This document shows positions 23,411 through 34,753 of a stretch of DNA of 64,000 nucleotides, piece by piece. The DNA lies in contig NC_054740.1 of the NCBI RefSeq assembly GCF_018143015.1, positions 67,668,856 to 67,732,855 on the forward strand, in the 5' to 3' direction. This DNA comes from Lytechinus variegatus (lineage: Eukaryota > Echinodermata > Echinoidea > Temnopleuroida > Toxopneustidae). Position 1 is the first letter of the stretch. The number at the start of each line of letters is the position of its first letter. The position numbers and the translations under genes are program-made. Under the pieces are notes generated by a model. It had not been told where the DNA came from. It was given only the letters and a program-made list of their open reading frames with translations, and did not search any database.

Positions 23411-25580
23411 TTTATAACGTTCAGCAAAAAAAAAAATTACTAAACTAAGATGTTAAACATGCTAAATCATTTATTTTAATTTCATTATTATTATTTTTTG
23501 ATGAGATTAATTTTAATCAGCAATGAAAATTAATTCTTGGATTTCGGATAACTTGAGATGTGAAACAAAACAAAAGTCTGCAGTAACAAAATAGCTAATT
23601 AAATTTAAGATACAGATTAGGCCTATAGCTTAGTAATCCATCACAAACATTACAAATGAAGATAAGTTCATCAAAGAAAATATTATGGAAAGTCCATACG
23701 AAGAGGTGCATTTTAAATCGTAGGGTAGGCACCTTTCGGCTCTTATGTCATGTTAAAAGAATCACAGTGGTCTCTACTCCTTAACTTTGAAATGTTAATC
23801 ATATATATTTTGTATATTCTTAAACCTTATATTCTTATATAAACTTCAATAAAATTAAGTGATCAACATTAAATATGACCAATTTTTAGCATTATATCTG
23901 TTAATAGTATTTTTTCCATTGCGAATTGCACAACTTTTTCCATGTTTTATTTATTATTGCAAAGCACTACTTTATTCACTTGGACATGTTTGCAGCAATG
24001 TTCATATTTTCCTTGTCTTCGGTTACTCATCATGAAACTGAGGTATGTTTATACTCCAAGCGCTCACATTTTTATTTCTTGCGATATATCTGACAAATGA
24101 AATAAAAAGATTAGATTTTTCACACGCAGCCTCTCATATTTTCCTTTTTAGTCTCATACAATTAGACACTGTTGATTTTGTTTACTCCATTCAAACCCTA
24201 TTTTTACCTCAACAACTAACATATTAACGCATAATTTGCAAAATTATCATTATATATAAGTATTCTCTTAAAATACAGAATATTGAACTAATAAAATGTA
24301 GAAATTACTTAGTTAAATCAATTTTTATATCGGACAAGGGTCTCTTCGTTGAAATATCGATGAAGGGTGTCTCTAAAAGGACACCGTGTTCTAAATGAGG
24401 GAAATAATGAAAATTTGATTTTATTCAGATATGTATTTTGAATCTTTAAAGTTTTTTCTCTTTTTACCTCATAAAGTAAGTTCCATACATCAATTCTACA
24501 ATCGTTAATAAATAAAACCTAATTTGATCTCCTTTTATTGAAATAAATGATTCTATGAAAAGTCGTCATTCCGAAATAAAAGGTTTAGGTGACGATGATT
24601 TTCTGATACTATCAATATCAAACAATGTCGCGGACCTGGAAGACAAAATTGCCTTTGTGAAACGGAATGCGCTGATTTGTCGGCAATCTTCCTATCTCGG
24701 AAGAATGGTCTTAGGACGTTCCTACGTATCGCTCATCTTGTCATGCAACAGGCCCCAGGAGTCCTCATTCGTGTAATATTACTACCAGTTAGGCAGCGGG
24801 CACTGCTAGTACCAATGAGGTCCAAACATTACTTGGCAGGTAATAAGTGCATAATTTATTTTTACCCCTTTTATTTAAAGTGCTGTTGCTACCCCATTTT
24901 GGAGAGTACTGTAAACACTCCACACTCTCAAATCTCGCCGAATCAATCTTCTCTGTGTGCTCCAATGTAGCTCTCACTGAACTCACGTATACATCAATCA
25001 CACACAATTGATTCACGCTAAAATAAGAATCCTTCTGTGATTGGTTTTCATTCACATTAACACAATTTATTGAGTAAGTATTTAACAATCCAATCATGAA
25101 CAATAATAACTGATTATATAGGTCAATATACCGATTAATCTGGATTACAGTTCTTGTGTTTTCTCCTGATCTTCTATTTACATTCTGTTCGTTTTCTCTT
25201 TGTCTTCATCTCTTTTCTTCTGCGCCTTCTACATTAGAACCTTCAGGCGCTACAGTACCCATGTCTGCCTAGTATTACGAGTCCTGGCCCGCTCCCTGGG
25301 TTAGTCAAACCCATAACTTTGTTAGGCCTGTTTCCACAACAGTGTAATACAATTGACATGCTCAAGTCAAAGTAAAGTCAGATGAGTCAAAACTTTTAGT
25401 TGAATAATATAAAAAGTAAATTCTCTCCAAGCACTTACAGAAAAACATAATAAGGTTAATTGAAAACGATGTAGGCGAGTTAGTGATTGGTAGTGGGACA
25501 AGTTTTGAGTTAATCATAATTTGGTAATGTGCTAGGTTATTGATTATTTCGAAGAGCATAGAGAGTGGCATGTGATCTTT
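23411..25580. other. Intergenic AT-rich DNA
   Basis: No exon recognised. An open frame at 24555-24776 reads like protein in part but overlaps a decayed repeat (see 22141). The CTAGTACCAATGAGGTCCAA segment of 15250 recurs at 24809. This is the likely region for missing TDP2 5' exons, but none could be picked. Confidence 0.4.
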
Positions 25581-25589
25581 CTTCTGTGC

Positions 25590-25935
25590 TGGAGAGTCTG
25601 CCAGTCGAAGGTCTTGATCATCTCACTAACACTTGAAGTTTTTGTGGTACCTGTTCATAACAAAACGTGCAGCACGTCTCTGTACAGACTCCAGCTTATC
25701 GATATGTTTCTTTGTAGAAGTATCCCAGACTGAGGAGGCTTACTCAAGCACAGGTCTCACAAAAAGGCTTTATTAGCTCTCTCCTTGATCTTTGTAGAGC
25801 TTATTTTTAGATTTCTTCAAAGGAAGCCAAGGGTGTTGCTGGCTTTACTGCAGATCCCACTGATATGACTGTCCCAGTCCATGTTTTGTTGGATAGTGAC
25901 ACCAAAGTACTTTGCAGCAGTGACCAGTCACCTTT
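25590..25935 (-). mobile_element. LINE fragment, reverse-transcriptase 3' part
   Basis: Reading leftward: KYFGVTIQQNMDWDSHISGI, ASNTLGF, RNLKISSTKIKERANKA, LVRPVLE, SSVWDTSTKKHIDKLESVQR and RAARFVMNRYH. This is the conserved stretch after the catalytic core of CR1/L2-like non-LTR retrotransposons. In-frame stops (after NTLGF and VLE) and a frameshift (before LVRP) show it is dead. No 5' part is seen. Confidence 0.85.
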
Positions 25936-25939
25936 TTCC

Positions 25940-26795
25940 AGCATGTGACCATGCAGGTGGTAAGATGGGTCAAGATCGAGACTATTCGAGATGCGCTATG
26001 CCTATAGCCTGTGACCAGTGCAGCTTTCTTGGAGGGAAGTTCACCCTGACAAAAAGTTTGAATTATGTTGTCATAGGGTCTAAAACTCTAAAGGCAGTGT
26101 ACAAATAATACAGCCAGCCCATGCGCACCACACTTGGGTGTCTTTACTACAAAATTGCAAAATAGCCCATTTATAGCCACACACATTGCTTGGTATAAAT
26201 GAACAGTTCAACATTTGCAATTATGAGATGAGCATGTTTGCTTGCCTTTTATGGCCTTTGATAGTCAAAAGATAACTGCATGCTGATTAAAATTGCACTC
26301 ATCCAGGCTGGATTATTCGTCCTCGGGGCTTATCCACATTCAGCTTAGAGTCGGGAAGTTTTTTTTTTTGTTGATAGAAGCAGAAAAATTAGAAATTTTG
26401 ATTGGTGAAGATTCGATGAAAACAAGTTGCTGCAGCAATGATATTTTTGCCATTCATATTCCTTTTTCTTAATGTCTTTGTAAATGAAATTATATTATTA
26501 TTACTTCCTCTTTGCATTATTCCTCTCATTTTCTTGCACATTGAAAATTTAGTGTAAATACATTCTAAATTTGATGTATAATTCTTTATTATGATAAGTT
26601 ATGCTCTTTATCATAGTCCTGGTATTTTTTAAAAAGATGAGGCCAGCATACCATCTCATAGACCAAGATAAGGCTAAGGAAGGCCTACAGTGGTGTGGCT
26701 ATTCTATTTTTCTTTCTCCTGATCATTTTAACTTTTATCTGACAATGTTGTATCCCTTTATCAGTGTTATTTATAGATCTACTTTGTATCCTCAG
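25940..26795. other. Upstream flank or intron of TDP2
   Basis: It holds a short end of the AAGTTCAC MITE family (26037-26062) and AT-rich DNA. No exon is recognised. Confidence 0.45.
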
Positions 26796-26949
26796 TGTCA
26801 AGCCTTGGATTGTGCAAGATGGCATCATCGCATACAGACATGGCCAGTGAGAATTCAAATATCTTTCGTTTGATATCATGGAACATTGACGGACTGGATG
26901 AGAGGAACATCGAGGAGAGGACAATGGCAGCTTGTGATACCATAATGAA
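26796..26949 (+). CDS. TDP2: TDP2 exon with start codon
   Basis: The acceptor TATCCTCAG precedes 26796; ATG is at 26819-26821. It reads MASSHTDMASENSN, then IFRLISWNIDGLDERN, ending AA|GTAAGG. The 23 bases before the ATG are open in frame. Confidence 0.85.
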
Positions 26950-29900
26950 GTAAGGACTTTGTATCAAATGACTATACCAGGGGGTAATGGATGCACTTGA
27001 CTACAAGTAGGCTTTGATCTGGGGCTCATGTTGCAGAAATGATTGTACATCAATAGGCATGAACTCCTGTTTTTTTACACAGAATTCCTATTCATAAATT
27101 TTCTATTGGTCAAATTTAAAGCAATATTATTGTTTTCCAGAAATAGCTATAGGTCTCTTCTTGGAGTTTATGTAAGTAAGTGTAACCAACATAGTTCAGC
27201 AGAACAACCTATGGTACAGAGACTGAAGCTTTTCGTTTATATTATTATTAGCTGTAATTGCATGGTGAAAAGAGTTTTTTTTCGTTTATAAAAGCAAACA
27301 TACTTTATTTTCACATTTGCTCATAAATTATAGTCGTAGTCTCAGAGATGCTAGCTGGCAGAGAGTGCCTGAGGCTGAGACTGTGGAGATTGCCTTGCTG
27401 GGACAGTGAATTAGAAATGGTGATTGTGTTCATTATTCTATCTTCAGGTTAGCTCCAGATGTAGTCTTCCTCCAAGAGGTGGTTCCCTCGACCAACATAA
27501 TCCTCAAGGCAAGACTGTCTTCCAAGTATTCCATCTATGAAGGCAACCAAGTTAGTTACTTCACCTGTACGCTAGTGAAGAATTCAACGGAGTGCCGCAT
27601 CACCAAGAGCTTGGTCCAACCTTTCGTGAACTCCCAGATGGGTAGAAACCTACTGATGGTCAATGTAAGTCTGACTAGTATGTAACATAGAGATTCTTTA
27701 ATGAAAAGTAATGATAAATGGACGCAAAGCTCTGATGGCAGTTTACCAAGGATGCACTGCTTGTGGTAAGAATGGCATGCCCGATGATTGCTTGTGAAGA
27801 TGAAAATTTGGTGCATGAGTATAGTGCCTCATTCTAGAATATTGTAGAATATTATATTTTTCTCATCATAATTTACTGTAGCGGTCACTAAAGGATTGAG
27901 ACCCTCATCTAATTTGATAGGTCAAATGTCAGAACATTGTTGTGGTCATTGCCACAGTGCCTGCTGTCTAGTGAGCAAGCTATGAAGCTTATTATTATAA
28001 GACATCAGTCAGCTTGTCTGTCTATTTATGGAGTATAATTTATATTTTACTGCGGAAGCCAGAACATGAACTGTTCAAAGTGGTGTCCAGGGTCTTTCAG
28101 CTTTTGATTGCTTCATGACTGAATGAATAGATAAGTGACTGATTTACTGGTTGAATAATTTGTTAATTCTACAATCTTGGCACCTGCAATCAATTCATCA
28201 AAAAGAGGACACAAGTTAAAAACTTTCCACTAAACAATTGAATCTAGATATAAGAGCTTAGGAGAATATCGGACTAGAACTGGCTGCCAACTTGAATAGT
28301 GGAAGCCAAGGTTTAAGGATCTGTTGGACAAGTTGGTGGGGGAAAGATTTGAAACCTCTGTTCCTCAATGCATGTGAAGCTCTAAACTGCATGGATAAAT
28401 AGTCAATAGCTGGAATATGGGGCAGAAAATCTACAGTCTGAGAAATGTGGTGAGTGATAGATTGATTTATTGATTGTGCATTGTTATGATCATTCACTTC
28501 TTCATTTCCTTTCAGGCTTGTTACAAGAATATGTACATATCTCTCCTTAACACACACCTTGAGAGTACTGCCCCAGCACAGGCTGAGCGTCAGGCACAGT
28601 TCCAGCAGGCTTTAGGAGAGGTGCAGATCCAGGACCCTGACAGAGTAGTAATCTTTGGAGGGGATACTAATCTCAGAGATAAAGAGGTTTGAAATTTTGT
28701 GTTTCTTTTTATTTTGTTTGGTCTATTTTCCATGATAATGAGACGCAAGTTTGCTCCTGCAACAATTGTTCTTGCAACAATCGCTCCTCTGCTTGTCCCT
28801 CTTAAAACATAATGTCAATGTAATGATTGCGATAGAGTTTTTGGTTCAGAATGAGGATTAAGGTCAAAGTAAGTTTTGAAGATCAGCAAGTGAAACCTTA
28901 CCAAAAGCAGGTAAAATTTGTTGGTTGTGGAAAATGAATGTTTTGTCATGTCATCATACCAATCAGAGGAACCTTATGGAGAGCTATATACCCATTTTAG
29001 CTATAACCCACTTGGTCTACCTGCTGATTAGATGAACTGTTTATCAACCAAATTGTTATTTGACAAAGTGCAAATTAGACTATATGGCCTGTATTCTCAA
29101 CTCTGGTTTGAATTAAATCCTGGTTTAAAGTTTTGGTTTAACTATGGATAGCCAATGGGGCACAAATCCCTAACAGTACCCATCCAGTTTATTAACTCAC
29201 ATGACACTCAAATTGTCCGGGAATGATAACTGAAGTATTTTGAAATATATTTCTTCATTATGAAAGCAAAAGGAAACAAAATAGTAAATATAAGAAAAAT
29301 ACAATATAAAAAGAATTTTTGAGTCGTCTAGGTTAAACCTGACTTCAGAATACGAGCCTATATCTCAGATATCACAGCCCAAGTGAGTATTAAACCATAC
29401 AACAGTTAGACTAAGTGGCAATTAGACCAAATGGGTTAAGTTGTGATATGAAACACTCCTGAGCAAGTGGACATGTCATCAAATCTAATAACAGACATTC
29501 TGAAACTTGTTTTTTCGCTGTGAAATCATACAAATTGTTTAAACTTGGGAGGGACAGAACACCTTCCAAGATTTTTAAGCACACTAAAAATATGTGTATT
29601 TTGTACACACCTAAAGAGTACATAATTTGCTAACATTCTGTGTAGCTTATGCTTGAAAAATGGGAGGGGGTATAACCTCTTATGAATTCGTATTTTCATC
29701 TTCCATTTCGCTTCAAAACGGATATTTAAAGACTTACCTGGACGTGGAGGTAGAATTTGGCAAAAGCTAATACTTTCATTGATACGATCAAACTTTTTGG
29801 TAGAGACTTGTTATATCTATTCTTTCTTTGTTATAGATTACCAGCATGGGTGGAGTGCCTAAAGGAATCATAGACTTATGGGAAGCCTGCGGAGCTGATC

Positions 29901-30142
29901 CTAAGACAAAGTTCACCTGGGACACCACCACCAATGATAATCTGGATTGGGAATCGGGACGTTACAAACCCAAAATCCGCTTTGATCGCCTCTACATACG
30001 ACCCGCAGCAGGGCACTGTACAAACTTGAGCATAAGTTCTTTCACACTGATTGGCAAAGACAGATTGCCGGGCTGTGGACGGTTCCCTAGTGACCACTAC
30101 GGGATTGTGTGTGACTTTGATATTTTGCCTGGAGAAATGTGA
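26819..30142 (+). CDS. TDP2: Tyrosyl-DNA phosphodiesterase 2
   Basis: TDP2 is an Mg-dependent endonuclease/exonuclease/phosphatase-fold enzyme that removes topoisomerase 2 adducts from DNA 5' ends; it acts in the nucleus. Exons 26819-26949, 27448-27664, 28516-28686 and 29837-30142 join in phase (2, 0, 0) to 274 residues. All catalytic motifs are seen: SWNIDGLD (Asn22), FLQEV (Glu54), NTHLES (His130), GDTNLRDKE (Asp166) and PSDHYG (His260). The first exon's frame stays open upstream to an acceptor at 26795, so the Met (AAGATGG context) may be internal. Human TDP2 has about 362 residues, with an N-terminal UBA-like domain not found here; those exons may lie upstream or be absent. The third donor (GAG|GTTTGA) is weak. 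ATTAAA at 30433 may be the polyadenylation signal. Confidence 0.93.
27160..27235 (+). mobile_element. Stray 3' hairpin end of TAGAC family
   Basis: CCAACATAGTTCAGCAGAAC and ACAGAGACTGAAGCTTTT match the 3' ends of the elements at 19959 and 58254. It is a worn fragment in TDP2 intron 1. Confidence 0.6.
27448..27664 (+). CDS. TDP2: TDP2 exon 2
   Basis: Residues 44-116. LAPDVVFLQEVVPS carries the catalytic Glu54; it ends GRNLLMVN before GTAAGT. Confidence 0.93.
28516..28686 (+). CDS. TDP2: TDP2 exon 3
   Basis: Residues 117-173. It includes NTHLES and the GGDTNLRDKE motif with Asp166. The acceptor is TTTCCTTTCAG and the donor GTTTGA. Confidence 0.92.
29086..29358. mobile_element. GGCC-TATTCTGA family MITE, copy 1
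   Basis: The ends GGCCTGTATTCTCAAC and TTCAGAATACGAGCC are inverted, flanked by TATAT on both sides. It sits in TDP2 intron 3. A relative lies at 37381-37659. Confidence 0.7.
29837..30142 (+). CDS. TDP2: TDP2 last exon
   Basis: Residues 174-274. ITSMGGVPKGIIDLWEACG opens it, followed by TWDT, the RFDRLY strand and GRFPSDHYG with catalytic His260; it ends PGEM and TGA. Confidence 0.94.
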   Translation: MTSMGGVPKGIIDLWEACGADPKTKFTWDTTTNDNLDWESGRYKPKIRFDRLYIRPAAGHCTNLSISSFTLIGKDRLPGCGRFPSDHYGIVCDFDILPGEM

Positions 30143-31284
30143 CTGGGGTGATATTCAAACCTGGAAGTTTCAGTGCTCCATCACTTGCTCAATGTGACCT
30201 TGACAGACTGCTTAGATCGCCTTCACTTATCGGTCAAGCATTACCTCCGTGTAAGATTATATTTTCAAGTATTCAGATGATTGGCTTCATTTTTTCCTGG
30301 GTCATAGGAAAGCCTGAACTAAACTTTAAGGTCAAAACCCTCATCAAGTGATGGACTAAGCTCTATCAGAGACCAGCAAGGCAGACAAACCAATTTCATG
30401 TGGTGCATTGTGGGGAAATATTCTAGGTGTGCATTAAATATATTTGAGACCAAATTTCATGAGTATAGGAAAGCATTCCTGAAGTCCTTGGTAAACAAAC
30501 GCTGTAAGTCGTCAAAAATACAGTTGAGCGTAAAAATAATAATGTTCTTCAAAATTCATGTTGAATGCAATTAGATTGTGCGCACAGGTGTTGAGTGGCT
30601 GTTTAGCTGCCATTTCCCTTGCCTTTGCAGCAGTGTGTCCCGAAACTGTATCTCAAATTTCCCGAAATTCATAGACATTTCCTCGAATTTTCAAATTTTA
30701 TTTTTCATTAAAAATCGGACATTAACAAAGTGAGTCTAAAGTTGGTCCAAGTGACCAAAATCAAGAAATTTAACCTTTTTTTCTTGAATGCACTTTTGAA
30801 AAATAGCAACAAAATTACAAAATGCTATGCAGAGCGCAAGCAGAAAATTTTGAGCTACATATGAAACAAACAATTCTTTAAATATAACATGAATGTAGAA
30901 AGTTCCTATGTTTAATTGTCATTTTCTGATTTCCCAGAATTTCCTGGAATTTTTAATTTCCTGAAAATGATCCGGATTTCGCGGAATTCAGGAAGTTTCC
31001 TTCAAAGTGGAAACACTGCTTTGCAGCACATTTCCAATGCCACATGACATATCCTATTGACTTCATAGAATCCTTTCATAGCTGTTGTTGAGCTTTTTCA
31101 TGCTGTCTTTGAATGAGACGAAGTGGTTAAGGGCTCCATTCCATGAAAAATTGCAATTCCAGCAAGTCTTGCTGGCATTTCAGCTACCATGACATTAGTG
31201 AAAATTCTGTTTTTTTTTTTATTGGCCCTTCCAATGAAAGGTGGTATTCCAGCAAGAGTTGATATTATAACAATTTTTTGATGA
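30143..31284. other. TDP2 3' UTR and intergenic DNA
   Basis: AT-rich; ATTAAA at 30433. Nothing else recognised. Confidence 0.5.
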
Positions 31285-31437
31285 CCAGGGGCCCGTTGCA
31301 GAAAGAGTTGCGTTTAAACGCAAGCCAAAAAATCAATCGCAAGTCCCAAATACGCGCTGTTGATTGGTTGAAAATCAAGTTGCGCATAATTTTTAGAGTT
31401 GCGATTGATTGCAACTCTTTCTGCAACGGGACCCTGG
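31285..31437. mobile_element. GGGCCCGTTGCAGAAAG family MITE, copy 1
   Basis: The inverted ends are CCAGGGGCCCGTTGCAGAAA and TTTCTGCAACGGGACCCTGG. The interior pairs too (GCGATTGATTGCAACTC with GCAAGCCAAAAAATCAATCG in part). The same family lies at 32816-32953 (opposite orientation) and 38361-38580. Confidence 0.85.
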
Positions 31438-31450
31438 AAATCAGGTGCCA

Positions 31451-31602
31451 GGTCCCTGTTTCATAAAACTTGTTATAATAACAAATTTGCAATAACAGAT
31501 TAAAGCTACTGAAATCATTCAATTTGATTGGCTTATAGTAAACTTGTTATAAAAGTTAAATGTGTATTTATTATAATAACAATTATTTATAAAACAGGAC
31601 CC
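31451..31602. mobile_element. GGTCCCTGTTTCAT family MITE
   Basis: The ends GGTCCCTGTTTCATAAAAC and TTTATAAAACAGGACC are inverted, with TTGTTATAATAACAA-type palindromes inside. It lies 13 bases from the previous MITE. Confidence 0.75.
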
Positions 31603-32099
31603 AGCAATTCTGTTATTATTATGTAAACTGATTCAAGCAAAAGGCCAGCAATTGCTACTTTTTTATACTTTCAGCCCATGGTGCTGTATGCTGTATAAAT
31701 AATTCACTTTCATTAATCCACATGGTTTTTTCTGGGTTTTTTTCCAACATTCACTGGAGTTGTCTGCTACATGTGTAATGTAGAATAAGGAGTATATTCG
31801 TGTTAACTTCTCTTACCAATTTAATTTGTTTACTGATACTAAATCAGTAGACACATAATTACTCAGTTTTTATATTAAACTATATTAGAAAAAGCACTTG
31901 TCACTGTCAGTCATTGATGTTTTACTTATATTTAAGAATACAAGGCTACACAATATTGTTGTTACTTTTGGAACTTTTGGACATCCCCGAGTATTGTAAC
32001 TTTGCCATTATCGTATCTACCATGGAAACCTTGATTGTGATATGCTGATGAGCCGTTACCATGGCAGTTGTCATGAAAAATTTACAATAGATTTAACAC

Positions 32100-32530
32100 T
32101 TAACCACTAATACCATATTCTCAAACTTGGAAATTGGAGAAGTTGCAAAATGCAACTCTGCGCATATTGTAACTTTGTCCACATCACCCCTATACTAAAG
32201 TCTTCACTGGTGTCCACTCAAGGAACACACAGAGTTCTTTTGATCTTTCATATTGTCAATGGAACTTCCCCCTGTTACAATAAGTCTTTGATACATAATT
32301 TCCATCCCCAAAGACCCCCAAGATCTTTAACATCTTCTAATCTTTTACAGGTTCCAGTTTCTAATGAATTATGGGTAAACAGGCCTTTCCTCGTGAGGGG
32401 CCGACCCTTTGGAATTCCCCTCCCACAGTTTGAAAAAACAAATGTATTAAATGTAAGATTGATTTTTTTTCCTTCTCTAATGCTCTGAAGTGCCTGGCAC
32501 ATCTAATCATTAAGAAGTGCACTAGACAAG
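32100..32530 (+). mobile_element. LINE 3' end fragment
   Basis: The open frame at 32150-32488 contains FHPQRPPRSLTSSNLLQVPV, then RPFLVRGRPFGIPLPQ. This resembles the conserved SSxxLxVPR...GxRxFxxxxPxLWNxLP stretch after the reverse transcriptase of CR1-like LINEs. It is worn and has no 5' part. Confidence 0.6.
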
Positions 32531-32815
32531 TATTATGTTTATTATTTTATGAAACAGGGGCCCTGAACCAAGAAACATTCAGCGCTCAAGATTATTTTGA
32601 TTTTGCAAAAGCCTCTTGCACATTCCAGGGCTGTAGGGGCCCTGTTGCATATAACTATTCAAAGATGGCAACTAAGCTTATTAATGGTATTAGCCATGGA
32701 GACATATAAATTGATTGGATGTGTCCCATTGGCGGGGTATCATTGACAGTATGCAGAAGACTGTAGAAGTCGACCTCCACGAGTCAAATAATCGCCTAAC
32801 TTTAAGCATTTCAGA

Positions 32816-32953
32816 CCTGGGGCCCATTGCAGAAAGAGTTGCAATCAATCACAACTCTAAAAATCATGCGCAACTTGATTTTCAACCAATCAACAGCGCG
32901 CATTTGAGACTTGCGATTGATTTTTTGGCAACTCTTTCTGCAACGGGCCCCAG
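32816..32953. mobile_element. GGGCCCGTTGCAGAAAG family MITE, copy 2
   Basis: CCTGGGGCCCATTGCAGAAA to TTTCTGCAACGGGCCCCAG. It is the reverse orientation of the 31285 copy. Confidence 0.85.
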
Positions 32954-33059
32954 CATATTAAAAACATCATGCAGCTTATAACAAATTTCTCTGGTCCCCA
33001 GGGATTCAACTTGAGCAGTCACCTGTACATGTAGATATGAATAATTATTATTCATTAAT

Positions 33060-33240
33060 ATCATTTGTTTGGCGTCACCTGCATCTGCCTTGGAGGCGAA
33101 AAGCGAACTGAATCACTATGACTGGTCACCGCAGGTCTCTCCTCCCGATATAACAGATTGGGGGGAGTGCAGGTGGACCACTACACCGGGATTTTCCCCT
33201 GCTCTTATACGAATAGTGCAGTGGGTTCTTAATTGCTAGT
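33060..33240. repeat. Unclassified repeat-like segment
   Basis: CCTTGGAGGCGAAAAGCGAA, ACTGGTCACCGCAGG and ACACCGGGATTTTCCCC lie in a locally GC-richer island with no frame. It looks like part of a dispersed element; family unknown. Confidence 0.35.
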
Positions 33241-33527
33241 TTTGTCAGATCTGTAGGACTTCAGATATTTTTTCAACTTCCTTAAACTTGAAAAAGAAAT
33301 GTTTTGCATGATCATTGAAGTGTTTCATCAATATTTGACAACTCTCCTTGGTTTTGACTGACCGAGAATGTAGGCGTCCAACTATTACTAGTAACTTTGA
33401 CAACTGTCAGATTATTACAAATTGTCAGAGCTGACAACTTTCATCAAACACTCCCCCACTTTCCTGGAAAAAAGTGCTTTTGAAGCGATTATTTGAGGCA
33501 TGGAAGGTCAACTTATGCAGAGTAATG

Positions 33528-33661
33528 ACGCAGTCACATTTCCCCCACGGCAGCCGTACGGCAAGTCAAAAACTGCTACAAAAAGGTGGTTGGAATAAAA
33601 ATGAATATAACGGCCGTTTTCGACTCACTGTACTGTGCCTTAGGGGAAATGTAACTGCAGC
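33528..33661. mobile_element. MITE related to 1283-1438
   Basis: Inverted ends GCAGTCACATTTCCCCCACG and AGGGGAAATGTAACTGC. The interior CGACTCACTG, CAAAAAGGTGGTTGGAATAA matches the first copy's GAGTCGAAAAC and ACCACC core. Confidence 0.7.
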
Positions 33662-34150
33662 ATAATGAGATATATTACATGTACATTGTATATCAATGAA
33701 GGAAGCATCAGACAGGTTTATTAAAACAAGTCAATTTATTGGCAAGGCTTAATACCCAGAGAATGTGATGGAGAGTACAATGGAATTAATTAATATTACT
33801 TTAGACACACTATATTCTATTATATCTCAAAGAATCTGCCCAACAATGCCAAAAGCAAGCAAGTGACATTTTCTGCCAAAAGAGGAAAACATTTTCCCCC
33901 ATGTACACTGTCTTTTCCCTTATTCGGATTCTCTTTCACTCAGAAAGAGTGAAGGGGGCTCGAATGAAGTTAAGTCAAATGGACACTAATAAAGCAGGTT
34001 GAGAGCCATTGGTTTAACATGAATGGTCATTCATAAATTTGTGCCCCAAAGAGCATGCTATGTAATTTATGATCACTTAACTAAATTTGTTTCATATGTC
34101 ACTTATTTCCTCTTGTCATTTTCAGGCAGTATTCATTATTTGCCATTTTG

Positions 34151-34753
34151 TTAAAGGGGAATCCAGCCTTGGCCATAAAATGTTGTGTTGGGAAGGAGAA
34201 AAATAAATTAAACAGAATGGTGAAAGTTTGAAAGAAATTTGACAAGCAATAAGAAAGTTATAGCTGCTTTAAAATTGAGATCACTAATACTATGTAGATT
34301 TCAAATTGGCAACTGGGTAAGTAAATTATGACAAGGGGCAAGGACAACTTTCCCATAGGCCATGTACTTTATTATCAGGGATTTGTGGTTTTCTCCTAAG
34401 TACCCATTCCCCTGGGGCAGTAATCTAAATATAACCCATGTAGTATATTGTTTTATGTCCTCATGAAAGAAAAATATAATTTGAAATAAAACTTTTTGGG
34501 AAAATGACATTTTAGCCATAATATGTATTGGAGTACATGGAAGAGTAGTCCTTGCCTTACATCACTATGACATCCCATATGCGGCCAATTTGAAATCTCC
34601 ATGGGTATAGTGATTACCAATATTTACAACTTTTAAAAATTCATATCTCTCTTTTTGTTTGTCCAATATTGTTCAAACTTTCACCTATCAACTTGTCTGA
34701 TTTTTCTTTTCCTTATAAAAACAAGTTTTTATTTGGGTTGGATTCCCCTTTAA
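34151..34753. mobile_element. TTAA fold-back MITE, 603 bp
   Basis: TTAAAGGGGAATCCAGCC at the left and GGTTGGATTCCCCTTTAA at the right, with TTAA shared as the target. Inner arms also pair (GGTGAAAGTTTGAAAGAAAT with ATTGTTCAAACTTTCACC). Non-coding. piggyBac-type target site. Similar architecture at 54603 and 60223. Confidence 0.85.
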
